Shown: positions 42,608-52,982 of the stretch, piece after piece | How the letters are laid out: each line of letters starts with the position of its first letter | How positions within the stretch are numbered: position 1 is the stretch's first letter | Assembly: GCA_030295235.1 (NCBI GenBank) | Contig: AP026136.1 | Location: forward strand, 496,001-560,000 | Direction of reading: 5' to 3' | From: Fistulifera solaris | Lineage: Eukaryota; Bacillariophyta; Bacillariophyceae; Naviculales; Stauroneidaceae | Length of the DNA: 64,000 nucleotides | Position numbers and translations under genes: made by a program | Notes under the pieces: model-generated | What the model saw: the letters and a program-made list of their open reading frames with translations, nothing else | What the model was told of the DNA's origin: nothing | Databases searched by the model: none

Positions 42608-44743
42608 ATGGCTTCGCTTCGTGGCAGTCCGGACATTGTGGATTTAACGACGGATTACGGGATCGCGAATAGTACTCACGTCGGTCGAACACAGTTCGCC
42701 TCCCGACAGGCTTTCAACCGGAACGAAGTGATCGCCATAGACGACGAACCAAGAAGAGACCCGACTCAGCAGTACACGGTGAAAGCGAAAAAACGAAAGC
42801 GACCGACGGAACCACACGGTCGATACGATGTCGTCGACCTTCGACAGCCCCTCCATCCATCGGAAGTTGTCGACCTCATCAGTGGGGGGAATGGCTCATC
42901 TGTCGAACCAAAATCCCGTGGCTGCTTCGATACCTACATCTGCGAGTGATAATTCTTACTTCAACCAGGTTCTTCAAGTTTTCCCTGACGTGAATGATGC
43001 ATACTTGAGAAAATTACTTGCGGAGAACGGCAACAGCGTCGCTGTGGTAGTGTCTCTCTTGGCGGATCAGTCCTCGTATCCCAAAGCCGACCATCGAAAG
43101 CTCCCTCCTTCTGATGCTACTCTTGTTGCAGTGGAAGGAAAGAAGTGGACGTATGACTTTATGTCTACGGAGAGTTTTGAGTCGAAGGGACATTACCATC
43201 AGCAAGCCCAAGTACAATTGCTGATTGACTGTAAGTACGCTTCGTCGCTGACATCCGATTCTTTGCAATGTGCTGACAGGTGCTCGCTAGTTCCGTATCT
43301 TTCCAAGGCCGGAGCACTCGCCTTTCTGACTCAGTCCAAGGGTCACTACGCCGTCGCTCATGACCGCATTCTGCAACTCGTAAAAGGGCAAGGGGGATTA
43401 CAAGAGCAATACACCCGAGTCCAAAGCGGGATGTTCCCACCCACGATTATTGGCAACGTTCTGTCGCCCAAACATGTCCTCCGGCGGCCGCGAAAAAAGT
43501 CGGCCATTTACCACACATCGATCCTGGATGGAGTACTCGCGGAAGAATGTCAATACGTCCTAGGCAAATTGTCCGAGTGGGAGCGGCAAACAGCCAAAGA
43601 CTTGCTTCGGATGAAACAAAAAGAAGTCTGTGATCGGGAAGGCACGGGTGTGGAATGCTTGTGCTGTTGCGACTCGTATCCGATTGAGGACATGGTTCAG
43701 TGCAACGACGAAGGTCATTTGTTTTGTTGTGAGTGCTTGAAGCAGCAAATCGAAACTCTCATTTTTGGGACGGGGAATCTGGGTGTGGACCGAACGACCA
43801 AGAAATTAGCGACAGAACTACAATGCTTTCAGGGAGACTGTACATCGACCTTTTCCAGAAAGTGCTTGGAGAAGGCATTGCCTCACAAGACGATGGAGAA
43901 GTACGACAAGGTGCAATTTGAAATAAGGTACGTGCGCTTTGTGTATTAGTCTTGGTTTGACAATCTCAAGTACACATTGACTAATTTCTTTACAAAGTGT
44001 TCAGCAAGCTGGTGTCGAAAATATGGCTGTCTGTCCAAAATGCAACTATCAAGTCGTGTTGTCATCGGCAGATCAGCGTGTCCTCGAATGCCCTGTCACA
44101 ACCTGTCGTTACGAATCATGGTAAGTTCTCCGATTTCAGGGCCATCGATCTTTTCTTGTGTACTATGCGCTAACCCGTATTACCTGACAATAGCGTTCTC
44201 TGTGGGGAGGCGTCGCATGTCCCTTTAAGATGCGAGGAGGTCGAAAAAGATAAAAAAGAAACCAGTGGCCGCTTGACTGTCGAGGAAGCTATTTCTGCAG
44301 CCAAGATTCGTCATTGTCCAAAGTGTCGTAAACCATTCATAAAAAAGCGACGGATGGTGAGTTACACAAAGCCTGCAGTGACACTTGTTTCGTTTGTATC
44401 TAACTTTTGCTGTCTCGTTCGTACTTCTACTTCGAAAAGCAACAAAATTGTATGCGGCTGCGGCGCGAAAATTTGTTATGTCTGTAGGAGTTTGATCACG
44501 AGCTCCACTCCTTACACACATTTTTGCCAAACGCCTCACTGCCAACATCAACGATGTAACTTGTGTCCATTGTACACAAAGGATGCAGAGGATGATGCAC
44601 GTGCGATGCGAGAGGCTGGTGTGCAAGCTGCACAACAGGTGCGAGAGAAATTGCAACAAGATACAAGCGCTTCAGGACGCAAGCTCTTGGATCTAAATAT
44701 TGACGTTGATGCTATTTTGAGAAACCCCAATCAGCGCCCCTAA
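42608..44743 (+). CDS. RNF216: RBR E3 ubiquitin ligase, RNF216 (TRIAD3)-like, with SIM-type motifs
   Basis: ATG 42608. The first 100 residues hold three SUMO-interacting-type motifs (PDIVDLTTD, YDVVDLRQP, SEVVDLISGG) and EVIAIDDEP. A CUE/UBA-like helix bundle follows (YFNQVLQVFPDVNDAYLRKL and NSVAVVVSLLAD), then the RNF216-type block around YDFMSTESFESKGHYHQQAQ and GHYAVAHDRILQLV. The RING1-IBR-RING2 reads ECLCCCDSYPIEDMVQCND, HLFCCECLKQQIETLIFGTG; CPKCNYQVVL, LCGEASHVPLRCEEVEKD; IRHCPKCRKPFIK, NKIVCGCGAKICYVCR. RING2 supplies the catalytic Cys within CGCGAKICYVC. Introns: 43928-43997, 44121-44193 and 44357-44439; a GTAAGT...ACAG at 43231-43279 may be another. Frame slips lie in G6 near 42885 and A6 near 44343. 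Class and orthology are well supported; substrates unknown. Confidence 0.9.
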
Positions 44744-44817
44744 ATGACGACGGCTCTCTAGTTTGCCGAAACTATCGGAGTTTATTGCTTTGATGATTGA
44801 GATAGTAATCGTTTTAT

Positions 44818-47323
44818 TTACAGCCATGTTTGTTTCTTCATTTTCTTCGCCGCCATTCTATCGACCACAAGCACAGTAACCAACAAAGCAGCGACAACCA
44901 GGGATAGTAAGGGACGATTAAAACTGTCTGGGAGCAGGTCAAAGCCTCTAGCTGGCGAAGTTCGAGCAAAGAAGATGTCGGGGCCACCGAAAGCCAAAAC
45001 TAAAGACTGCGACTCCAAATCAGTTGAGGCGCTGATTACGGTGTGCGCAGACTCTACTGTCTGATTGTAGTTGATCGTCATGTAGGGAACAATAGGGATG
45101 AGTTCAGTATACGGACGCAATCCTTCTTTCTTCTCGGAGTCCTTTAATTGCCCCAAAGGTCGCCGTGGGTCTACCAATTTTCTGTCCACTCCTGTAATTT
45201 GACCATCAACAGTTGCCAACAGTAGTCTTCGACTGCTGATTCCACTTCTCGAAGTTGTGACCCCAAGAGCAGACACTGGCTTAGCCAAGCTATAAAGCTT
45301 CGAAAGTACGACAGGCTTAGAATCGCGGGCATCAAGACTTGAAAACGTTGACGAATACTCTGGTGACGTGAATGCCGTCACTCCCTTGCTGCCAATCATC
45401 CCCTCGTACTTTTCAGAGTTAAATGTTAGTGTTATGATTCCAAGGACAAGAATCAGCGACGAGATGAGCAATCATACATTCTTACCAAGGATAAAACACC
45501 AAGCTCGGATCGTCGCGTTTTGGAGTTTCCGAAGGTATAGTAAATCCAATTTTCCGAAATGACAGCTTGAGGCTTAGGAAATTTGGCCGCATTAGCGTGA
45601 CTTACACGGTACAAAACTTGACCAGATACGGTATCGACCACATTGATAAACAGATTAGGTTTGGTACTGGGTACACTGACCTCCATGCTATCAGACTCGT
45701 CTGTGGCCCCAACTGGTTTTCGGTTGACTTGAAACATTGCAGACACCATTTCATCATCTTTGTAGCTTGAAACCTTCTCGGTGATAAAAACCGCTAAATG
45801 CGGATTCAGATATTTGAGTAAAAGAGAGTCGTCTCCCATAACTGAACAAGGGGATTGCACCGACTCTTGTCGCGGAGGATACGCTAAGCTAATAATCTTT
45901 TCTCCGTCAAAAACTGTCGAGCCCATCGTAAGTCGGCTGGTGCCTCGAAGCAACAAGGTCTTGATGGAGTTCTCCTTATCCACTACGTGTGTATAGAGCC
46001 CTGATTCTGGGATGGTGACTTCATCGCTACTTGGAATAGAGTGGATGCTCTGATCCTGAGTTAGTATGAGCGCCCCTTGACGACAATCGGTTGAACTGGT
46101 CTCGACCGGGATGATTTGCGCGACAGGCGATTTCAGCTGGATGGCGCCCTTTGCAAAAGCTTGCCAGTTGGCCCATCCCAACAAATCCACTCGAGTTGTT
46201 CGTTGCGAATGTTCGATAAAGCCAAGTAATCACCGTGATCACCGTGATAGCCGGTCCCAGGACCACCATGGACTAATCGGTGCCAATTTGCTTCAGGTAA
46301 ATCAATTTGGTAACGAATATTTCGATCAATTGTATCTAAAGCCCAGATTCGATTCGCCGACGTCGACATAAGGATTGCGATCTTGACAAAACCAAATAGA
46401 TGGTTTCGTCGGTCGCTGCGTTCGGTGGTGAAAATTGAGGTGATGGCCTTCCACTGGGATTGCAATCGATTCGGCAACGAAAGCAAGTCGTGCGATGTAC
46501 CTTCTCCACCCACATAGTGACTCGCATCTACCAAAGAACCCACTGAAATAGTTGACAACCCTTCTTCTGCTTGCCAAAGAGTTGTAATTTCCTTCTCTTC
46601 AATTGCAATCACCTTAGTGGTACCGCGTTGCGTGGATATCAATACATGTGCTACTGTGGCTGAACATTTCAAAAAAGTAACAAGAGCAATCGGATCAGTC
46701 TCGGATGAAGCTTCCCATTCCACTGCGAGCGAGTCTTGATTTCCGTTCGCAGAATCCCAAACTTTTAAGGCGGATCCTTGAAAATTCAGTAAAAGCTTTG
46801 CCTCCGCACAGAACGTTACAGGTTTCACGTCAGTGATTCGTCCAGATTTTTCTGGAGCTAGCGCACCTGTTGCCATGTGAAAATAAGAATAACTATTTCC
46901 TCCACAACTCGCTACGACATAATCTTCATTCTTTTCGGTGACAACCCCCAAGCGCGGGGTGCAATTCGGAGAGACAACGACTACATCCCAAGCCAGAAGC
47001 CCATTTTCCGCATGCCACGCTCGCAAAATTCCATTATCATCTAAAGTAGTCACGTACTTCGATCCTACCGCCATCGCGTGACCTTTCCCGGTGGTAGACG
47101 AACAAACATTGTGCCGCCAGAGTAAGGAGCCGTCACCAATGTTACGGCTGGCCGTGTAACAAGAGTCGGGGTTGCTGGTGATGACAGCATCGTGAATCGC
47201 GTAGGCTACTTGAACAGGTCCATGACCTGTTGTGGCGATATGGAAATCGAGTTGACCGGCCTCTTCTTCAAACAATGCCGAAGAGAAAGGGGCGACAACC
47301 CAAAGGAAAACCCAAAATTTCAT
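44818..47323 (-). CDS. EMC1: ER membrane protein complex subunit 1
   Basis: Largest subunit of the EMC insertase, which places tail-anchored and multi-pass proteins in the ER membrane. Start ATG 47323 begins a signal peptide (MKFWVFLWVVAPFSSALFEE). A PQQ-like luminal beta-propeller follows (GDGSLLWRHNV, LAWDVVVVSPN, YLALSNIRNEQLEWICWD). After the intron come the DUF1620 block (SSRRLLLATVDGQITGVDRK, LVDPRRPLGQL, LIPIVPYMTINYNQTVESAH) and a C-terminal transmembrane helix (LLSLVVAALLVTVLVVDRMA) with a KKMKKQ tail. Intron 45409-45485 on the minus strand (77 bp) restores LSLYEGMIGSKGVTAFTSP. One frame slip lies near 46150 (GPTGKLLQ to KGAIQLKSPVAQ); with it the CDS is 810 codons. Human EMC1 is longer (993), so the propeller is compact. 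Confidence 0.93.
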
Positions 47324-47953
47324 CACGAAAAATGAAAATGGAGAACAGTACTGTTGCAAGCTTCAAAGAAGAGTTGAGCAGAAAACTTTCTATGGAGAAG
47401 CTATCAAGTAGGAAAGGAAGTGAACAGAAACTTTGCTTTTGCTTTATGCGCAATACGGTTATGTTGCAAATGAATGATATCCATTTCATCGCCATCGTCG
47501 CTACCGTATCGTCGTCGCTTTGCAAAATCTCGCGTCCTGCGCCGTGTCGCAAAATATGATGCCGTAGCGGAGGACAGACGCTTGTAGCTCGTGACCCGCG
47601 ACTCGTGACTTACTTATCCACGAATTATCGTCTGTGCGTCGTCACGTACATCACTCTCGTCTGCCAACTGCCAATACCCAATACCCTGGTACAAAGTACA
47701 AAGTAAGAAGAAAAAATTGTATGGAGTAAAAATTAAAAAATCGCAACATGAGACATGAGCATATCCGACTTGATCTAACCATACGAAGAATAGCTGGACG
47801 GATCCCCAAAGCTTAAAAATCAAATGAATAAAAAAATGACAAAAAAGAGGAAAGCAGCCAGGTTGAGCGGCTCGCAGCAGACGGGAACGAGTACAAAGCA
47901 AGACGACAGGACCGAGAATTCTTCCTGCTGTATCCGAGTCACAGCGAATAGAC
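47324..47953. other. Intergenic, divergent promoter
   Basis: 630 bp between EMC1 and the JmjC gene. An ATACCCTGGTACAAAGTACAAAG element lies near 47680-47702. Frames at 47614-47955 (minus) and 47230-47559 (plus) have no recognisable content. Confidence 0.5.
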
Positions 47954-49355
47954 ATGATGATGTCGAAGAATCTCTTTGCAACAACTATTAGGACCGTTAT
48001 CCAAAGATATATTTATGTCGCAGTATTTTCGTTCAAAAGCAGTGCACGTGAAATCTTCTGTCGCACGCTTTCAAGGTTTAATGGACGAATTGTCCGATGC
48101 GGAACGAATTCTACAAGAAACGTCATCGGAATCGATCTTCGTATGGCTACCTTCGAACCAATCTTCGAAAGAGTCTCACATCAAATCAATTGAAGTTTCG
48201 GATCCAGGAGCAGCTTATGCCCTACTGCAAGCAGGACATGCTACGTATTGTCGAGCGCTTTCGCACATTGAAGAACATTTAGTACGCCGACTCTTGCAAG
48301 ATACGCAGGTTGGTTGTGGGTGTCAACATTCTGCTTTGGCGAGAGGAGAAGTTGAAGTCTTCATCGGAGCTTCTTCTGAGCAGGTCACAGGATGGCACAT
48401 GGATTTTCAAGAAAATTTCACCATACAATTGACCGGGAAAAAGCAATGGGACCTAAAAGCGAGCACCGTCCAACATCCGTTACGAGGCGTGACTCCTCAT
48501 TATGCATCTCCCGAAATGGTGGAACCACAACTTAAAGCGGCTCGATTGGCGGATCCCAATTTTCAGTTTGATCATCCCAACGAGAGGAACAGTGTTGGTG
48601 AAATCGAAACGGTAATTTTGGGGCCGGGTGACGTGTTGTATCATCCAGCGGGGATCTGGCACAGAGTCAAAGTTCTTGAACCTGGTATTTCGATCAATAT
48701 ATCGCTCATGGCATCGAATTATGCAACGTTAGTCTGTCAGTCCCTACAGCACTATCTATTGGAACGTCCAGCTTGGCGACAACTTATACAAGGTGCGACT
48801 CCGTTGGATGGTTTGCTCGCGGAGCTGCCCGACATCATCAATCAATTCATTCGCGAAACAGGGACGAACGGTATACTTCCACCAGTGATTCAAGAGGGCG
48901 GGATTAAAACTACTGAAGGCGAAGGTGACAACGATGAAATGAGCGACAATGATAGTGAGACGACGAGTGTTGCTGCTGTTGATGTTGAAATTGTAGATGC
49001 AGACTCCTTTCCAGCGCATTACAGTTTGGAAGGCTTTGAGAGCCTTGTCTTGACAATCAATCCTTTGGCATCCCTTCTCGATCAAAAGGAAATCCGGAAG
49101 TATTACCACGGTGCGTCTGAGATTAATACTCTTGAAAGCATCAAGATTTTGAACGTCAATTTTGCGGGAAACGAGAACCACGAGAGCCTAGTGCGGGTAA
49201 TCTTTCGAACAAATCATTACGATATAGTAGAACAGTATTTGAAGAAAACAGACGGAGGTCTACTGCCGCGAGAGGCCGTTCCGTTGTCAAATTTCTTGAT
49301 TCACTACGGATACATCATCGCCAACGCCGGTAGCGGAGATGAAGCGATGATATAA
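47954..49355 (+). CDS. JmjC/cupin-type Fe(II)/2-oxoglutarate oxygenase
   Basis: About 450 residues, one exon. A cupin_8/JmjC core is present: the strand preceding the facial triad, then GWHMDFQENFTIQLTGKKQW with the HxD iron ligands, and later LGPGDVLYHPAGIWHRVKVL with the distal His. This is the ROX/MINA53-NO66-type arrangement of ribosomal or protein hydroxylases and demethylases; the substrate is not predictable. The C-terminal 170 residues contain an acidic linker (EGDNDEMSDNDSETTS) and a winged-helix-like end (LPREAVPLSNFLIHYGYIIA). Start is uncertain: ATG 47954 (MMMSKNL) needs a frame slip near 47975, while ATG 48015 (MSQYFRSKAVHV) lies in the main frame but clips the usual first helix. 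Confidence 0.83.
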
Positions 49356-49654
49356 GTGACAGAATTATTCATGAATAGAATATTGGCTGTTGTAGAATTT
49401 AGTCAACTTTCGTCTAAGTAGCTTCGAACAAGATCATAGCTCCAAGTCACAGGAATTCGTGATTTCAAGTAGACCGTATCACACGTCAACGATCAACGCT
49501 CGGACACGGACGAGTCACGCATGGAGAAGCATTTTTCCAACGACGCGTGTGTGCGCCGCTTTTTGTTCTTGAACGACGAATCTTGTAACACACTAGTTAT
49601 ATTGATCTCTCTCCCTTGCATCAGAATTACTTTACGACGAACTCACTGTTTATC

Positions 49655-51557
49655 ATGAATAGTTTCGTTCCTCGAGTGGCGACTCTGCTGTCCCTGCCGC
49701 TTCTTCAGCCAGCCGCGTCTTTCCAAGTACCTGGCTTCACGAGACCTCATCGACCTACATCTCTTCGAGTATCCGAGAATTTTCTTAGCTTTGAAGACGT
49801 TTCCGGTCCGGCTACCAACACGCAAATTGCGCCGCATGCGGATGACCCGATTGTGGGAGAGCTGGTACCGGAGCACGAACGACCTAACGGCGAGTCGGAT
49901 ATTTTGACGACCCTCCCTCGTCATTCGAATCCTCGTGTGACCGAGATTCTTATCAAGACGGAGCAGCTGCTGCAACAGTTCCACAAAGCGGCACAAAATA
50001 TGAAATTAGAGGAAGCCGCTGCTGACAAAGAATCAGAAGAACGGGAAGAAAGTATCTTTGCAAATAATTACGTGGATCTGGGAAAAATCGACACTATTGG
50101 CTTCGATTACGACTATACACTTGTGACGTACACAGACGATCTTCTCGACCTCATTTACGAGAAGGCCCTCGCCCGCTTGGTGAGCGATCGTCAGTATCCG
50201 TCCGAAATGCTTGATTCGGGGCTGAAATATGATCCTTTCTTTTCTATTCGAGGCTTGGCGGTCGATAAGGAGACCGGATGGATTACCCATTTATCGTACA
50301 CTCACAAAGTTGCAGTTGCGTGGGAGGGTAGAACGAAGCTTCCCACATCACGTTTGCTACAAGAATATCGCATGAAACGAGCTCTCGATCCTGCTGGTCG
50401 TAAGAAGCGCTTAAAACCCCTGAATGATCTGTTTTCGATGTCGGAGTGCTGCTTGATTGCTGATACCATTCAATTCTTCAAAGATCGCAATATAGCGTAC
50501 AGTCCTAAAAACGTCGTCAATGACGTTCTCCAGGCAGTGACAGAAACTCATTTATCCGGAGAATTTCACCGACTTGTTGCAGCTCACCCGGAACGATATT
50601 TCCGACCAACCCCACACCTTTCTCAGGTTTTGAGCAATTTCAAAGCTGCCGGAAAGCGTCTTATTTTCGTTTCCAATTCTCCTTTCTGGTATGTTGATGC
50701 CGGGATGAAATATATATTTGGTCACGACTGGCTGAAGGAGTGGGATGCTATCATTACAAGTAAGTGACGTGAAGTGATAAGATGTTCTTGTGTATTCGTG
50801 CGTCGTACTAAAGACAACAATTCCTCTCAGGTGCTGGTAAGCCCAATTTCTATACAGACACGTCGCGGCCCTTTCGAGAAGTCTGCCTTGAAACAGGTCG
50901 TCTACTTTTTCGCGAAGTTGATAGTTTCGAAGCAGGAAAAGTCTATACCGAAGGTTGTTTGAATGAACTAATGAGATTAATGGATTGGTCGCCAAAGCAC
51001 AACACAGACTATGAGCTAAATCTGGTCAGCGGCTCGCACGATGTCGCCACTGCCAATGTACTGTACATTGGCGATTCTCTCTTGCCGATTTAGTGGATGC
51101 AAAGCGCCAGTATGGCTGGACAACCGCAGCAGTAACACCCGAGGTCGGTTATGAAATGGATGTGCAAAACAAAGCGGACTTTGTGATGTCGCAGCAATCG
51201 ATCGAACTTCTCTTGAACGCCTTGCGGATGGTTCAAGATCAGTTGGGAATCACCATTAGAACAAGAGAGGATAAGAAGGTCCTCAACGAGCTGGAAAGGC
51301 TCGTTTCCCTGTGGCGTGACCGCGAGACCAGCATATTGGGTAATCCCTTTGGAAGTGTGTTCAGAGCGCGATACCAGCCTTCTTTGTTCGCTCATTCGTT
51401 GCGAAGGTACTGTGACCTTTACATGACATCAGTAAGCAGCCTTCGTTTCTATAGTCCCGAACACCGGTTTTACCCAGAGCAAACACACCGCCTTTTGGCG
51501 CACGAAATCCAAGATGGTCCTACTTGCTTCGATTTTGACGGCTTGATGAGAGACTAA
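49655..51557 (+). CDS. NT5DC/cytosolic-type 5'-nucleotidase (HAD), probably plastid-targeted
   Basis: About 610 residues. The N-terminus is a bipartite plastid signal: MNSFVPRVATLLSLPLLQPA then AAS/FQVPGFTRPHRP, with Phe after the cleavage site. The HAD 5'-nucleotidase body has motif I DTIGFDYDYTLVTY, the Thr/Ser motif RLIFVSNSPFWYVDAGMKYI, and the C-terminal motif LYIGDSLFADLVDAKRQYGW. This is the IMP/GMP-specific family (NT5C2, NT5DC1-4); family members hydrolyse purine 5'-monophosphates, but NT5DC proteins are poorly characterised. One intron, 50760-50830 (71 bp, phase 1). One frame slip at the T run near 51086 restores DSLFADLVDA and gives 611 codons. Plastid location is inference from the targeting signal. 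Confidence 0.87.
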
Positions 51558-51711
51558 GTTTCTTGAGCTAGTTACATTAAAGAGAGACGGGGATGTGTCG
51601 ATACGCCATGCAGTGCGCTCATTACACACATCCATTAACAACATGTTGTGTTACTTTTATGTCTGTTTGATAATGCTAGAACGAAAATGCGCTCGCAGTC
51701 AACCATCGTCA

Positions 51712-52671
51712 TTAACCTGTCATGAAGCGGTAAAAGAGCAAACTACAACTGGTTGACAAAAGGGAAGAAAGTCTCAATGAAGCAAAGGCTTTTGAAGTCT
51801 CGCGTGTTTCTGGGTAATCGATCACCCCTATGTTTTGACTAGGCGATTCGCTTGTTGATCCGTCGCAAACAAAGTTCTCCGGAATACTTTTTGAGTTTTG
51901 ACACAAGACGAGCTGAATCCAAGGGTACATCGAAGACACCCTGACGCTAAGAAGAGCCAGGGCAGGAGAACTACAGTCGATTGGACTAGCAATAACAGCA
52001 ACTTGCAGAGCAGACCCTTCGGAATTCAGTAGAAAGGGCGCACCAGCGTCTCCGCTGCAGACTGAAGATCTTTTGCTGTGAGGAATCGAGCAAAGTGAGT
52101 GTTCAATAATATCGTCACGATAATAAATCGTCTCGTTGGGCTTCTGCCCCCATGATGCGATACAGGCGCCGTCCGGCACGTACGTGTACGTAGCTGTGAC
52201 AAGCTGGTCTGAAATGTGAGAGGTATTCCAGCCGACGGCAACTAGATCAGCGGAACTTTGTGGAATCAGTGGCTTGTCGTTTAGTTGAACGGGTGATTGA
52301 GCTATCTTGCCTGAGTCAAAAAAGATCAGACCAAGGTTGTAGGGGTCTACGCTGACACCTCCACTTGAACTTGGATCTCGCCCAGTGTACTCAGGATGTT
52401 TTACTGCTTTCCTAATTGGGTGCGTTTCGTTCGATCCGGTGCCTACTTGTACAACAACTTTTAAGCAATGGGCGGCCGTGAGGACTGTGTCGTGGGCGAT
52501 TAGTGTCCCACCACACTTATGATTTCCATCTTCGTCTTCCAAGGTTACCATGAAGGAGAACCTGTCATCAAGGACCATTTTACCATTAAAAATGAGGGAA
52601 CGATCAAGTAGACCAGTTGTCTGGTGTAAACTAGCCACTAGCGCGCAAAGTTTCACTTGGGCCATCATCAT
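51712..52671 (-). CDS. Trypsin-fold serine protease homologue, probably inactive
   Basis: 319 residues from ATG 52671. A short hydrophobic N-terminus (MMMAQVKLCALVASLHQ) resembles a weak signal peptide. The S1 fold is clear: FMVTLEDEDGNHKCGGTLIA then HDTVLTAAHCLKVVV (His of the triad and its disulfide Cys), VAVGWNTS, and RSSVCSGDAGAPFLLNSEGS followed by ASPIDCSSPALALLSVRVSS and YPWI. The GDSGGP box reads GDAGAP, so the nucleophilic Ser is Ala; the Asp region reads DPYNLGLIFF where D-(I/L)-AL is usual, so the catalytic Asp is probably Asn. The His is kept. Such serine-protease homologues act as binding proteins or regulators. C-terminal 60 residues form a Ser/Thr-rich tail with a final hydrophobic run, possibly a membrane or GPI anchor. 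No frame slip. Confidence 0.85.
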   Translation of the reverse strand: MMMAQVKLCALVASLHQTTGLLDRSLIFNGKMVLDDRFSFMVTLEDEDGNHKCGGTLIAHDTVLTAAHCLKVVVQVGTGSNETHPIRKAVKHPEYTGRDPSSSGGVSVDPYNLGLIFFDSGKIAQSPVQLNDKPLIPQSSADLVAVGWNTSHISDQLVTATYTYVPDGACIASWGQKPNETIYYRDDIIEHSLCSIPHSKRSSVCSGDAGAPFLLNSEGSALQVAVIASPIDCSSPALALLSVRVSSMYPWIQLVLCQNSKSIPENFVCDGSTSESPSQNIGVIDYPETRETSKAFASLRLSSLLSTSCSLLFYRFMTG

Positions 52672-52982
52672 GACTGGTGTATTGAGGACTTGAGTTATTT
52701 AGTGGCAATTTTTGTCGTCATGCTGATCAATAAGGTATTTCACACGAAAACCTTTCGGACCACCTTTTCACAATTAACCGTCGGTTTCACACAATGAATT
52801 TCCCTTGATGTGCAATGTGCTCACGACATAACCATGTCACCGGCCCTCTCAACAGTAACGAACTTATGATAAACAGAAAACAGCTAGTTTAATGAAACTA
52901 TAACTGCATGAGACAGGAACATCTGTCTTGGAAAACAAGTAAGCTTGTGGACTCTAGCCATCGCAAGGTTAATGACGACGAC
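52672..52982. other. Intergenic
   Basis: 311 bp upstream of the protease homologue and downstream of the ABCG transporter. Nothing recognisable. Confidence 0.55.

Noticed and set aside
47614-47955. 113-codon minus-strand frame with aromatic-rich hydrophobic stretch
   Set aside because: AT-rich intergenic sequence reads as Phe/Leu; no start context or family match.
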